Shown: positions 49,964-59,377 of the stretch, piece after piece | Numbering within the stretch: the first letter of the stretch is position 1 | Layout of the letters: the number at the start of each line of letters is the position of its first letter | From: Ramlibacter tataouinensis | GTDB taxonomy: Bacteria > Pseudomonadota > Gammaproteobacteria > Burkholderiales > Burkholderiaceae_C | Assembly (NCBI RefSeq): GCF_027941915.1 | Contig: NZ_CP116009.1 | Location: 124,001 to 188,000, forward strand | Length of the DNA: 64,000 nucleotides | Direction of reading: 5' to 3' | Program-made: the position numbers and the translations under genes | The notes under the pieces: model-generated | Told to the model about the DNA's origin: nothing | The model's database searches: none | The model's input: only the letters and a program-made list of their open reading frames with translations

Positions 49964-51060
49964 AGACCATCCGCCGCCTGATCTACCGCGAGGTGCTCTC
50001 GGCCGTGGTGTTCGTGGCCGCCGGCTTCCTGGCTCTTTTCTTCTTCTTTGATTTCGTCGACGAGCTGCCCAACGTCGGCAAGGGCGGCATCGCCACCTAC
50101 AAGCTCACGCAGGCGCTGCTGTACGTCACGCTGCTGATGCCCAACCACCTGTACGAGCTGCTGCCGATCGCCGTGCTGATCGGCACCATCTTCGTGATGG
50201 CGCGGATGGCGCAAAGCTCCGAGTACACCATCCTGCGCACCAGCGGCCTCGGCCCGGGGCTGGCGCTGCGGACCCTGCTGCTGCTGGGCCTGGGCTTTGC
50301 CGCCCTCACCTTCGCGGTCGGCGACTACATCACCCCGGCCGCCGACAAGGCCGCGCAGTTGCTGCGGGCGCGCTACCAGGGGCGCATCAGCATCGGCCAG
50401 ACCGGCGCCTGGCTGAAGGAGCGCCAGGCCCAGTCCACCTGGAACGTCAACGTGGCGGCGCTCGCGCCCGACGGCTCCATGCAGGGCGTGCGCCTGTTCG
50501 AGGCGGACGACCGTGGCCACATGATCAGCACCACCACGGCTGCGCGCGCGGTCTTCGGCGACCAGGGCTGGGTGCTGCAGGACGCCCAGGTCACGCGCTA
50601 CCTCACGCGCACGCAGGCACCCACGGTGGAGCATGTCGTGCGCGCCGAGTTCGAATGGCCGACCCGGATCACGCCGGAAATGGTCTCGGTGGCGCTGCTC
50701 AAGCCCGACCGCATGAGCACCGTGGCCCTGTTCGAGTACATCCAGCACCTGGAAGACAACGGCCAGACCTCGCAGCGCTACGAGATCGAGTTCTGGCGCA
50801 AGGTGTTCTATCCGCTCAGTTGCCTGGTGATGGTGGTGATGGCGCTGCCCTTTGCCTACCTGCACTTCCGCGCGGGCGGGATCACCAGCTACGTCTTCGT
50901 CGGCGTGCTGATCGGCATCAGCTTCTTCCTGCTCAACAACGTGTTCGGCTACATGGGCAACCTGCGAACCTGGTGGCCGTGGCTGACGGCGGCCGCGCCC
51001 GGCCTGCTGTACAGCCTGCTGTCGCTGGGGGCGTTCACCTGGCTGGTGCTGCGGCGATGA
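49960..51060 (+). CDS. lptG: LPS export ABC transporter permease LptG
   Basis: 366 residues; ATG overlaps the lptF stop. The typical start is IYREVLSAVVFVAAGFLALF, followed by FFDFVDELPNVGKGG. The helix/cytoplasmic loop segment LIGTIFVMARMAQSSEYTIL matches the LptG signature, and the periplasmic jellyroll occupies residues about 120-255. The end has FWRKVFYPLSCLVMVVMALP and three helices. Function as LptF partner in LPS transport. The next gene starts within its last codons (ATGA). Confidence 0.95.
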   Translation: MKTIRRLIYREVLSAVVFVAAGFLALFFFFDFVDELPNVGKGGIATYKLTQALLYVTLLMPNHLYELLPIAVLIGTIFVMARMAQSSEYTILRTSGLGPGLALRTLLLLGLGFAALTFAVGDYITPAADKAAQLLRARYQGRISIGQTGAWLKERQAQSTWNVNVAALAPDGSMQGVRLFEADDRGHMISTTTAARAVFGDQGWVLQDAQVTRYLTRTQAPTVEHVVRAEFEWPTRITPEMVSVALLKPDRMSTVALFEYIQHLEDNGQTSQRYEIEFWRKVFYPLSCLVMVVMALPFAYLHFRAGGITSYVFVGVLIGISFFLLNNVFGYMGNLRTWWPWLTAAAPGLLYSLLSLGAFTWLVLRR

Positions 51061-51419
51061 CGCGCGGCATCGTCCTGCTGGGCCACGGCTCGCGCGATCC
51101 GGCCTGGCGCGAGCCCATGGACGCGGTGGCGGCGCGCATCCGCGCACGCGCGCCCGATGCGCTGGTGGCCTGCGCCTTCCTCGAGTGGCAGGCTCCCGAC
51201 CTCGCGGCGGCGATCGACCAGGTCGCGCAACAAGGGGCCACGTCGGTGGCGGTGCTGCCGGTGTTCGTCGGCGTCGGCCGGCACGTCCGCGAGGATCTCC
51301 CGGAGCACTTGGCCGCTGCGCGGCGCCGGCACCCGGCCCTGACGATCACCGCCCTGGCTTCGGTCGGCGAACAGGCGGCGGCGCTCGACTGCATGGCCTC
51401 GATTGCGCTCGGAGCTTAG
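51057..51419 (+). CDS. CbiX/SirB-like sirohydrochlorin chelatase
   Basis: 120 residues from ATG 51057, overlapping the lptG stop. The N-terminal metal-site histidine is in GIVLLGHGSRDPAWRE, and the second conserved part is VAVLPVFVGVGRHVREDLPE, with the second catalytic His in GRHV. This is the short single-domain form of the CbiX family that inserts Fe or Co into sirohydrochlorin. Next to cysB, a role in siroheme supply for sulfite or nitrite reductase is a sensible inference. Coupling to lptG is probably only transcriptional convenience. Confidence 0.82.
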   Translation: MTRGIVLLGHGSRDPAWREPMDAVAARIRARAPDALVACAFLEWQAPDLAAAIDQVAQQGATSVAVLPVFVGVGRHVREDLPEHLAAARRRHPALTITALASVGEQAAALDCMASIALGA

Positions 51420-51463
51420 TACGCTGCAGGCATAATAGGTTCCTGCTTAAGACCAAATTCGGC

Positions 51464-52408
51464 ATGAACCTTCACCAGTTCCGCTTTGTCCAGGAAGCGG
51501 TCCGCCGCAACCTCAATCTCACCGAGGCGGCCAAGGCGCTGCATACCTCGCAGCCGGGCGTGTCCAAGGCGATCATCGAACTCGAGGAAGAGCTGGGGGT
51601 GGAAATCTTCGCCCGCCACGGCAAGCGCCTCAAGCGCGTCACCGAACCCGGCTTGCACGTGCTCAAGAGCATCGAGCTGATCATGCGCGAGGTCGGCAAC
51701 CTCAAGCGCATCGGCGAGCAGTTCAGCGCCCAGGACAGCGGCACCCTGTCCATCGCCACCACCCACACCCAGGCCCGCTACGTGCTGCCGGGACCGGTGG
51801 CCAAGCTGCGCGAAGCCTACCCCAAGGTGAACGTCAGCCTGCACCAGGGATCGCCCGACCAGGTGGCCCGGATGGTGATCGACGAGGTGGTGGAGATCGG
51901 CGTGGCCACCGAATCGCTGACGGACTACCCCGAGCTGGTGACCCTGCCCTGCTACGAGTGGCAGCACATGCTGGTGGTGCCGCACGAGCATCCGCTGGCG
52001 CGCAAGGAACGCATCACGCTGGAGGACCTGGCGGCCGAGCCGATCATCACCTACCACCCGTCCTTCACCGGCCGCACCCGCATCGACGCCGCCTTCGCCC
52101 AGCGCAAGCTGAAGCCGCGGGTGGCGCTGGAGGCGATCGACTCGGACGTGATCAAGACCTACGTGCAGCTCGGCCTGGGCATCGGCATCGTCGCCGAGAT
52201 GGCGATCCGCGGCGATGGGCAGGACGGTTTGACCGCGCGCCCGCTGGGCGCGCTGTTCGGCCAGAACGTCGCGCGCATCGCCTTCAAGCGCGGGGTCTAC
52301 CTGCGCAACTTCGTCCTGCGGTTCGCCGAGCTGCTGTCGCCCGACCGGCTGAACCGCAACCTGATCGCCAAGGCCATGAACGGCCACGTGAACGACTATG
52401 ACCTTTGA
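51464..52408 (+). CDS. cysB: LysR-type regulator CysB (sulfur assimilation)
   Basis: 314 residues. The N-terminal winged HTH reads NLTEAAKALHTSQPGVSKAI, matching CysB/Cbl exactly in the recognition helix, followed by ELEEELGVEIFARHGKRLK. The co-inducer domain has DSGTLSIATTHTQARYVLPG and IGVATESLTDYPELVTLPCY, the CysB-specific inducer-pocket segments, and HPSFTGRTRIDAAF. It activates cysteine biosynthesis and sulfate/sulfonate uptake genes in response to O- or N-acetylserine under sulfur limitation. It overlaps the downstream aminotransferase gene by 11 bp. Confidence 0.94.
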   Translation: MNLHQFRFVQEAVRRNLNLTEAAKALHTSQPGVSKAIIELEEELGVEIFARHGKRLKRVTEPGLHVLKSIELIMREVGNLKRIGEQFSAQDSGTLSIATTHTQARYVLPGPVAKLREAYPKVNVSLHQGSPDQVARMVIDEVVEIGVATESLTDYPELVTLPCYEWQHMLVVPHEHPLARKERITLEDLAAEPIITYHPSFTGRTRIDAAFAQRKLKPRVALEAIDSDVIKTYVQLGLGIGIVAEMAIRGDGQDGLTARPLGALFGQNVARIAFKRGVYLRNFVLRFAELLSPDRLNRNLIAKAMNGHVNDYDL

Positions 52409-53567
52409 AACTGCGCCGCGCACGCCGGCCGTCCAGACCAAGCTGCCCAGCGTGGGCACGACCATCTTCACCGTGATGTCGGCCCTCGCCAGCGAGACCG
52501 GCGCCGTCAACCTGGGCCAGGGCTTCCCCGACTTCGACTGCGACCCGCGGCTGGTGCAAGCCGTGACCGACGCGATGACCAGCGGCTTGAACCAGTACCC
52601 GCCCATGGCCGGCGTGCCGGCGCTGCGCGAGGCGGTCTCGGCCAAGGTCGAGGCCCTGTATGGCCGCAGCTACGACCCGGGCGCCGAGGTGACCGTCACG
52701 GCCGGCGCGACCCAGGCCATCATCACCGCGATCCTGGCCGTGGTCCGGCCGGGGGACGAAGTGATCGTGCTGGAGCCCTGCTACGACAGCTACGTGCCCA
52801 ACATCGAGCTGGCCGGCGGCACCGTGGTGCGCGTGCCGCTGGTGCCCGGCAGCTTCCGGCCGGACTTCGAAGCGATTGCAGCGGCGATGACGCCGCGCAC
52901 CCGCGCGATCCTGGTCAACTCGCCCCACAACCCCAGCGCCACGGTCTGGACGCGCGAGGAGATGCTGCAGCTGCAGGACCTGCTGGCGCCCACCGACGTG
53001 CTGCTGATCAGCGACGAGGTCTACGAGCACATGGTGTTCGACGGCCAGCCGCACCAGAGCGCGGCGCGCTTTGCCGGCCTGGCGGCCCGCGCGTTCATCG
53101 TGTCGAGCTTCGGCAAGACCTACCACGTCACCGGCTGGAAGGTCGGCTACGTGCTGGCGCCGGCGGCCCTGTCGGCGGAATTCCGCAAGGTGCACCAGTT
53201 CAACGTGTTCACGGTCAACACGCCGGTCCAGCACGGGCTGGCGGCCTACATGGCGGACTCCCGGCCGTACCTGGAGCTGCCGGGGTTCTACCAGCGCAAG
53301 CGCGACCTGTTCCGCGAGGGCCTGGCACGCACCCGGCTGCGCATGCTGCCCAGCCAGGGCAGCTACTTCCAGTGCGTCGACATCTCCGCCGTCAGCGACC
53401 TGCGCGAAGACGAGTTCTGCCAGTGGCTGACGCGCGAGATCGGCGTCGCCGCCATCCCGCTGTCCGCCTTCTACGGCGACGGCTTCGACCAGCGCGTGGT
53501 GCGCTTCTGCTATGCCAAGAAGGACGAGACGCTGAACCAGGCGCTGCAGCGGCTGGCGCGGCTCTGA
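52398..53567 (+). CDS. Class I/II aminotransferase, methionine/kynurenine aminotransferase-like (YbdL type)
   Basis: 389 residues. Fold-type I PLP enzyme: VNLGQGFPDFDCDPRLV at the start, YPPMAGVPALREAVS, then LVNSPHNPSATVW, DEVYEHMVFDG (Asp and Tyr binding PLP) and SSFGKTYHVTGWKVGYV with the Schiff-base lysine. The YEHMVFDG and GFPDF pieces are characteristic of the methionine aminotransferase/kynurenine-aminotransferase-like subgroup. It starts inside the end of cysB, so it may belong to sulfur amino acid metabolism (methionine salvage). Confidence 0.88.
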   Translation: MTFETAPRTPAVQTKLPSVGTTIFTVMSALASETGAVNLGQGFPDFDCDPRLVQAVTDAMTSGLNQYPPMAGVPALREAVSAKVEALYGRSYDPGAEVTVTAGATQAIITAILAVVRPGDEVIVLEPCYDSYVPNIELAGGTVVRVPLVPGSFRPDFEAIAAAMTPRTRAILVNSPHNPSATVWTREEMLQLQDLLAPTDVLLISDEVYEHMVFDGQPHQSAARFAGLAARAFIVSSFGKTYHVTGWKVGYVLAPAALSAEFRKVHQFNVFTVNTPVQHGLAAYMADSRPYLELPGFYQRKRDLFREGLARTRLRMLPSQGSYFQCVDISAVSDLREDEFCQWLTREIGVAAIPLSAFYGDGFDQRVVRFCYAKKDETLNQALQRLARL

Positions 53568-53573
53568 GGAGCG

Positions 53574-54479
53574 TTACCGCTTGCCCTCGATCAGCTTCAC
53601 CAGGGCCCACAGCACCCGGTTGACCGGCGTCGCAATGCCCAGCGCCTGCCCACGCCGCATCACCAGGCCATTGAGGTAGTCGATCTCGCTGGGCTTGCCG
53701 CGGGCGAGGTCCTGTGCGGTCGACGAGAACTGGGCGGGCATGGTCTCGGCGATGCGGCGCACCGCGGCGTCGATGTCGCCGGGCAGCTGCACACCGTCGG
53801 CCGTCGCCACGGCCAGGCATTCATCCACCACGTCGCGCATCACTTTCTGGATGCCCTCGCCGCGCACGTTCTCGCCGTAGGGCCGCTGGGCAATCGCCGA
53901 CACCGCGTTGTAGGCGCAGTTCAGGATCAGCTTGGCCCAGAGGGCGCCCCGCACGTTGTCCGAGATCTCGGCGGGAATGCCGGCGGCCGCCAGGGCCTGC
54001 GCCGCTTCGGCGCTTCGCGCGGCCGGCTCGATCACCAGTTCGCCCCGGCCGTGGTGCCGGACGTGCCCCGGGCCGGCCATCTCCGTCGCCACATAGACCA
54101 CCGCCGCAGCGACCGAGTGGCCCGGCAGCACCGCGCGCAGGCGATCGGCGTTGTCCACGCCGTTCTGCAGGCACAGCACCAGGGCGTCGCGTTCGAGGTG
54201 CGGCGCGATCTGCGCGCCCGCCGACTCGGTGTCCATCGACTTCACGCAGAACAGCACCAGGTCCGCGCCGCGCACCGCCGAAGCATCGCTGCCTGCAGCC
54301 AGCCGCACGCGCTCGTCGAAGCTGCGTGTTTCCATGCGCAGGCCATCGCGCTCGATCGCCTCGGCGTGAACCGGACGCGCGATCAGCGCCACCTCGTGCC
54401 CGGCGCGGGCCAGCATGCCGCCGTAGTAGCAGCCGACCGCCCCCGCCCCCATCACCGCCACGCGCAATGCACCAGCCAT
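53574..54479 (-). CDS. 2-dehydropantoate 2-reductase family protein (PanE-like)
   Basis: 301 residues from ATG 54479. Rossmann start VAVMGAGAVGCYYGGMLARA, then VLFCVKSMDTESAG and LVLCLQNGVDNADRLR, the ApbA/PanE pattern. The catalytic lysine region is LWAKLILNCAYNAVSAIAQR and the second domain ends with KPSEIDYLNGLVMRRGQALG, the pantoate-binding signature. It reduces ketopantoate with NADPH for coenzyme A synthesis, or is one of the paralogues acting on similar 2-keto acids. It converges with the aminotransferase gene (6 bp between stops). Confidence 0.88.
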   Translation of the reverse strand: MAGALRVAVMGAGAVGCYYGGMLARAGHEVALIARPVHAEAIERDGLRMETRSFDERVRLAAGSDASAVRGADLVLFCVKSMDTESAGAQIAPHLERDALVLCLQNGVDNADRLRAVLPGHSVAAAVVYVATEMAGPGHVRHHGRGELVIEPAARSAEAAQALAAAGIPAEISDNVRGALWAKLILNCAYNAVSAIAQRPYGENVRGEGIQKVMRDVVDECLAVATADGVQLPGDIDAAVRRIAETMPAQFSSTAQDLARGKPSEIDYLNGLVMRRGQALGIATPVNRVLWALVKLIEGKR

Positions 54480-54616
54480 GCGCCCGATTGTAGGCAGGGC
54501 GCGGTGCCAGGCGATCGGCAACGGAGCGCTACACACGGGCGCGCCTGCTTACAGACGGCGGCGCCGGGCGACTTCCAGAATGCGGTGCTTTGAATCGCTT
54601 GCGGGAAGAAGGAAGC

Positions 54617-55312
54617 ATGAACCGCAGAGAAGCGGCCAGTCTGCTGGGGTCGCTGCTGCTGGCCGCATGCGGAGGCGGATCCGGACTCGATGCCACCCCC
54701 GAGGCGTCGGGTTCGGCGAGCCTGCGCACACCACCCACCCCCGATCTGGCCTTGTGGGGCGACTCCATGGTGCCGCCGCTGGCGCGCGCGCTGAGCCAGT
54801 TGCAGCCGGGGCGGCAGGTGTTCGACGGCGGCGTCGACGGCGAGACGTCCATGCAAGTGCTGGAGCGGCTGAGGGCGGCGCAGCCGGCGTTGCGCGACCG
54901 GATCACGATCTTCTGGTTCGGCCACAACAACTTCCGCCAGTCGGGCCCAGCGGCCGCCGCCCGGATCAAGTCGGACCTCGCGGCGGCGGTTGCCAGCCTG
55001 GCTCCCGGCAACGACGACTTCGTGGTGCTCGCGCTGGTGAACGACGCCGGCGCCGCACCGGCCGGCACGGCCGAACACGACGCCGTCGTCCGTCTCAACC
55101 AGGACCTGGCGGCTGCGTACCCGCTTCACTTCCTGGACATCCGCCGCTTCATGGTGGACCAGGCCGATCCCGCGACGGCGCAAGGCGCGAGCGACCTGCG
55201 CAACGACGTTCCGGCGTCCACCCTGCGCGCCGACAGCATCCACCTGAATGGCTTCGGCGCCGACGTGCTGGCCCGGCGCATCCAGGTGCTGCTGCAGGAC
55301 TTCGGCTGGTAG
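54617..55312 (+). CDS. SGNH/GDSL-hydrolase lipoprotein
   Basis: 231 residues from ATG 54617 with GAAGGAAG upstream. Lipoprotein signal SLLGSLLLAAC (Cys18) followed by a Gly/Ser tether. The SGNH blocks are visible: LALWGDSMVPPL (nucleophile Ser in block I), FDGGVDGETS (Gly block II), ITIFWFGHNNFRQS (block III Asn) and LRADSIHLNGFGADVL (Asp and His block V). It is therefore probably an active esterase or acetyl-hydrolase anchored to a membrane. It could act on acetylated envelope glycans. No operon partner. Confidence 0.87.
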   Translation: MNRREAASLLGSLLLAACGGGSGLDATPEASGSASLRTPPTPDLALWGDSMVPPLARALSQLQPGRQVFDGGVDGETSMQVLERLRAAQPALRDRITIFWFGHNNFRQSGPAAAARIKSDLAAAVASLAPGNDDFVVLALVNDAGAAPAGTAEHDAVVRLNQDLAAAYPLHFLDIRRFMVDQADPATAQGASDLRNDVPASTLRADSIHLNGFGADVLARRIQVLLQDFGW

Positions 55313-55395
55313 CGCCGTTTCCCGGCCTGGTGCCGCCACGGCTTCCTGGCCGCCGGCGGCCGCCCATAATCCGGCGCGACTGTCCTGGGGGAGCG

Positions 55396-55860
<465 letters not shown>

Positions 55861-55861
55861 A

Positions 55862-55885
55862 AAAGCCGCCCCAGGGGGCGGCTTT
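55862..55885. terminator. Bidirectional terminator between the EVE gene and clpA
   Basis: AAAGCCGCCC (55862-55871) pairs perfectly with GGGCGGCTTT (55876-55885) around CAGG, starting 2 bp after the EVE stop. It serves the plus-strand EVE gene and, with clpA ending at 55922, the minus-strand clpS-clpA mRNA. Confidence 0.8.
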
Positions 55886-55921
55886 CGGTCGCGGGGCGGC
55901 GGTTCGCCCTGCTCGGGCGCG

Positions 55922-58237
55922 TTACTCGGAAGAGATCTCTTCCGGTTCCGGCTTGGCCCTGCCCTCCTTCTTCGGCAGCGGCTGGATGTCGAGCAGGACC
56001 TCGTCCTTGTCGTCCAGGTCCACCGTCAGGCGCCCGCCTTCGGTCAGCCGGCCGAACAGCAGTTCGTCGGCCAGCGCGCGCCGGATCGTGTCCTGGATCA
56101 GGCGCTGCATCGGCCGCGCGCCCATCAGCGGGTCGAAGCCCTTCTTGGCCAGGTGCTTGCGCAGCTTGTCGGTGAAGGTGACATCGACCTTCTTCTCGGA
56201 CAACTGCTGCTCCAGCACCAGCAGGAACTTGTCGACCACGCGCAGGATGACCTGCTCGTCCAGCGCCTTGAAGCTGACGATGGCGTCCAGGCGGTTGCGG
56301 AACTCCGGCGTGAACAGGCGCTTGATGTCGGCCATCTCGTCGCCCGCCTCGCGCGGGTTGGTGAAGCCGATCGCCGCCTTGTTCATGGTCTCGGCCCCCG
56401 CGTTGGTGGTCATGATGATGATCACGTTGCGGAAGTCGGCCTTGCGCCCGTTGTTGTCGGTCAGCGTGCCATGGTCCATCACCTGCAGCAGCACGTTGAA
56501 GATGTCGGGGTGCGCTTTCTCGATCTCGTCGAGCAGCAGCACCGCGTGCGGCTTCTTGGTAATGGCCTCGGTCAGCAGGCCGCCCTGGTCGAAGCCGACA
56601 TAGCCCGGGGGCGCACCGATCAGGCGCGACACCGCGTGCCGCTCCATGTACTCGGACATGTCGAAGCGGATCAGCTCGATGCCCATGATGTAGGCCAGCT
56701 GCTTGGCCGCCTCGGTCTTGCCGACCCCGGTGGGGCCGGAGAACAGGAACGAGCCGATCGGCTTGTCGCCCTTGCCCAGGCCCGAGCGCGCCATCTTGAC
56801 GGCGCCCGCCAGCACCTCGAGGGCCTTGTCCTGGCCGAACACCACGGACTTGAGGTCGCGCTCGAGGTTCTGCAGCTTGCCGCGGTCGTCGTTGGACACG
56901 TTGGCCGGCGGGATGCGGGCGATCTTGGCCACGATCTCCTCGACCTCGGCCTTGGAGATCGTCTTCTTGCGCTTGCCCGCGGGCAGGATGCGCTGGGCCG
57001 CGCCGGCCTCGTCGATCACGTCGATGGCCTTGTCGGGCAGGTGCCGGTCGTTGATGTACTTGGCCGACAGCTCGGCCGCCGCCTGCAGGGCGTTGGCCGC
57101 GTACTTGACGCTGTGGTGCTCCTCGAAGCGCGACTTCAGGCCCTTGAGGATCTCAATGGTCTGCTCGACGGTCGGCTCGACCACGTCGACCTTCTGGAAG
57201 CGCCGCGACAGGGCCGCGTCCTTCTCGAAGATGCCGCGGTACTCGGTGAAGGTGGTCGCGCCGATGCACTTGAGCTGGCCGCTCGAGAGCGCCGGCTTGA
57301 GCAGGTTGGACGCGTCCAGCGTGCCGCCCGAGGCCGCGCCGGCCCCGATCAGGGTGTGGATCTCGTCGATGAACAGGATGGCGTTGGGCTTGTCCTTGAG
57401 CGACTTGAGAACGCCCTTGAGGCGCTGCTCGAAATCGCCGCGGTACTTGGTGCCCGCCAGCAGCGCGCCCATGTCGAGCGAGTAGACGTTGGAATCGGCC
57501 AGGATCTCGGGCACGTCCTTCTGGACGATGCGCCAGGCCAGGCCCTCGGCGATGGCCGTCTTGCCGACGCCGGCCTCGCCCACCAGCAGCGGGTTGTTCT
57601 TGCGCCGGCGGCACAGGATCTGGATGACGCGCTCGACCTCGTACTCGCGGCCGATCAGCGGGTCGATCTTGCCGTCCTTGGCCTGCTGGTTGAGGTTGAC
57701 GGTGAACTGCTCCAGCGGCGAGGCCTTCTCGTTCTTCTCGCCGCCTTCCTCGCCGTCGGCGCCCGACGACTCGCCGCTCTTGGCGGGCTCGGGCGGGTCG
57801 CTCTTCTTGATGCCGTGGGCGATGAAGTTGACCACGTCCAGCCGCGTGACGCCCTGCTGGTGCAGGTAGTACACGGCGTGCGAATCCTTCTCGCCGAAGA
57901 TGGCCACCAGCACGTTGGCGCCGGTGACTTCCTTCTTGCCGTTGCCGGTGGACTGCACGTGCATGATCGCGCGCTGGATCACGCGCTGGAAGCCCAGCGT
58001 CGGCTGGGTATCCACGTCGTCGGTGCCGGCGACCTGCGGCGTGTTGTCCTTGATGAAGTTGGACAGCGACTTGCGCAGGTCGTCGATGTTGGCCGAGCAA
58101 GCCCGGAGCACCTCGGCCGCGCTGGGGTTGTCCAGCAGGGCCAGCAGCAGGTGTTCCACGGTGATGAACTCGTGGCGCTGCTGCCGCGCCTCCACGAACG
58201 CCATGTGGAGGCTGACTTCCAATTCCTGGGCAATCAT
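55922..58237 (-). CDS. clpA: ATP-dependent Clp protease ATP-binding subunit ClpA
   Basis: 771 residues, standard length. The N-domain with two Clp repeats (residues 1-145: [20 protein letters not shown]) is the ClpS-binding site. A charged, Glu/Lys-rich linker follows. NBD1 has Walker [19 protein letters not shown] and [20 protein letters not shown]2 has [20 protein letters not shown] and [15 protein letters not shown]. The IGL-type loop that docks on ClpP is in [14 protein letters not shown]. It unfolds substrates for ClpP. It lies 54 bp downstream of clpS, the conserved adaptor-unfoldase operon. Confidence 0.96.
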   Translation of the reverse strand: MIAQELEVSLHMAFVEARQQRHEFITVEHLLLALLDNPSAAEVLRACSANIDDLRKSLSNFIKDNTPQVAGTDDVDTQPTLGFQRVIQRAIMHVQSTGNGKKEVTGANVLVAIFGEKDSHAVYYLHQQGVTRLDVVNFIAHGIKKSDPPEPAKSGESSGADGEEGGEKNEKASPLEQFTVNLNQQAKDGKIDPLIGREYEVERVIQILCRRRKNNPLLVGEAGVGKTAIAEGLAWRIVQKDVPEILADSNVYSLDMGALLAGTKYRGDFEQRLKGVLKSLKDKPNAILFIDEIHTLIGAGAASGGTLDASNLLKPALSSGQLKCIGATTFTEYRGIFEKDAALSRRFQKVDVVEPTVEQTIEILKGLKSRFEEHHSVKYAANALQAAAELSAKYINDRHLPDKAIDVIDEAGAAQRILPAGKRKKTISKAEVEEIVAKIARIPPANVSNDDRGKLQNLERDLKSVVFGQDKALEVLAGAVKMARSGLGKGDKPIGSFLFSGPTGVGKTEAAKQLAYIMGIELIRFDMSEYMERHAVSRLIGAPPGYVGFDQGGLLTEAITKKPHAVLLLDEIEKAHPDIFNVLLQVMDHGTLTDNNGRKADFRNVIIIMTTNAGAETMNKAAIGFTNPREAGDEMADIKRLFTPEFRNRLDAIVSFKALDEQVILRVVDKFLLVLEQQLSEKKVDVTFTDKLRKHLAKKGFDPLMGARPMQRLIQDTIRRALADELLFGRLTEGGRLTVDLDDKDEVLLDIQPLPKKEGRAKPEPEEISSE

Positions 58238-58291
58238 GAACTTTCCTTTTGCCTTGCTTGCTGGGAACGCGGTGAGCGCTTGGACTGCGCG

Positions 58292-58660
58292 TTACTCGAC
58301 AGGTTCACTCACGCACTGCAGCGGGTGGCCTGCCTGGCGGGCGGCTTCCTGGACCTGCTCCACCTTGGTGGCAGCGACGTCGCGGGAATAGACCCCGCAG
58401 ATGCCTTTTCCGTCGAGGTGGATCTTGAGCATGATCTGGGTTGCCGTCTCGCGGTCCTTGTTGAAGAACTCCTGGATCACCACGACCACGAACTCCATCG
58501 GGGTGTAGTCGTCGTTGAGCATGACGACCTGGTACATCTGGGGCGGCTTCGTCTTCTGGGTCCGCCTCTCGAGCACCACGGAGCCGCCGTCGTCCTCCGT
58601 CGGCTGCGCGCGGGGCGCGACCGGTGCGGGCACGGGTGGTTTGCTGGCCATGAAATTCAT
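58292..58660 (-). CDS. clpS: ClpS adaptor of the ClpAP protease (N-end rule)
   Basis: 122 residues from ATG 58660, or 119 from ATG 58651; neither has a strong ribosome site. A disordered N-terminal Pro/Ala-rich tail leads to the core [20 protein letters not shown], the [10 protein letters not shown] signature that forms the N-degron pocket, then the helix [14 protein letters not shown] and [20 protein letters not shown]. It delivers proteins with Leu, Phe, Tyr or Trp at the N-terminus to ClpA. A divergent cold-shock gene starts 276 bp away, a common betaproteobacterial arrangement. Confidence 0.95.
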   Translation of the reverse strand: MNFMASKPPVPAPVAPRAQPTEDDGGSVVLERRTQKTKPPQMYQVVMLNDDYTPMEFVVVVIQEFFNKDRETATQIMLKIHLDGKGICGVYSRDVAATKVEQVQEAARQAGHPLQCVSEPVE

Positions 58661-58936
58661 TCTATCGAGCAGGCTTTCGCGCTGCACCGCCAATCTGAAA
58701 TGGTGACGGGGGCGCCACATTCAAGCAGCGCGGCCGGAGCCAGCTGAGGGCCTTCCGCGCGCTCAGCCGGGTCGGCTGCGCGCCTCTCTAGTTTCCCCGC
58801 CGAGCGGGGCTCGCGGCCGATTGCATCGCCCGAAGGAGCCATCAAAACTTTAGTATGTGGAAATGTTGACAGCCCCGGGCCTGATCCGTGACACTCGCGC
58901 GCAGGAATTCGAGGGATTGGAGAGAGGGGCCCCGTC

Positions 58937-59254
58937 ATGGCGACCGGTACTGTCAAGTGGTTCAACGATGCGAAGGGATTCGGGTTCATAGAGCCCGACG
59001 GCGGCGGCTCGGACGTGTTCGCCCATTTCTCGGCCATTGCGATGGAGGGGTTCAAGACCCTCAAGCAGGGCTCGCGCGTGAGTTTCGAGATCACCGAGGG
59101 CCCGAAAGGCCAGCTCGCGCAGAACATCCAGACCGAGGCCCAGCCCAACGGCGCCGGCCCGGCAGCCGAAGACGAGAGGCCGCCGCGGCAGTCCAAGGTG
59201 CGGGCGCCGCAGTTCCATGCTTCCGGGCAGCGGGCGGATCTTCCGGCCGAGTAG
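58937..59254 (+). CDS. Cold-shock-domain protein with C-terminal tail
   Basis: 105 residues. Residues 1-68 are a full cold-shock domain: [20 protein letters not shown] with the RNP1 KGFGFI motif, DVFAHFSAI as RNP2-like, and [17 protein letters not shown]. The last 37 residues form an extra hydrophilic, Glu/Arg/Pro-rich tail that normal CspA lacks. It binds single-stranded RNA/DNA and melts mRNA structure. The upstream 140 bp could hold a structured leader typical for cold-shock mRNAs. Divergent to clpS; ends at a strong terminator. Confidence 0.93.
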   Translation: MATGTVKWFNDAKGFGFIEPDGGGSDVFAHFSAIAMEGFKTLKQGSRVSFEITEGPKGQLAQNIQTEAQPNGAGPAAEDERPPRQSKVRAPQFHASGQRADLPAE

Positions 59255-59271
59255 GCGGCCTGGCCATGAAG

Positions 59272-59296
59272 AACAGCCGCCCCGTGGGCGGCTGTT
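59272..59296 (+). terminator. Rho-independent terminator of the cold-shock gene
   Basis: AACAGCCGCCC (59272-59282) pairs with GGGCGGCTGTT (59286-59296) around CGT, followed by TCGTTTC. It begins 18 bp after the stop codon. Confidence 0.85.
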
Positions 59297-59311
59297 TCGT
59301 TTCTGGGGCTG

Positions 59312-59346
59312 TGGATCCCCGCTTTCGCTGCGCTCGCGGGGATGAC
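59312..59346 (+). repeat. REP-like hairpin
   Basis: TGG then ATCCCCGC (59315-59322) pairing with GCGGGGAT (59336-59343) and the closing GATGAC. It shares the TGGAT...GGATGAC frame with the elements near 31.9 and 33.4 kb and is a further, more diverged member. It lies between the cold-shock terminator and the icd stop. Confidence 0.5.
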
Positions 59347-59377
59347 CTCGCGCGAGGGCCTTCGGCCCTCATGCAAG

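Noticed and set aside
53714-54493. Long plus-strand frame opposite the ketopantoate reductase-like gene
   Set aside because: It is Arg/Pro/Ala-rich antisense; the minus strand has a full PanE-type protein with its NADPH loop and substrate motifs.
56153-58747. An 864-codon plus-strand open frame opposite clpA/clpS
   Set aside because: Its product is a Leu/Val/Gly/Asp/His-rich antisense translation with no fold; the minus strand encodes unmistakable ClpA and ClpS.
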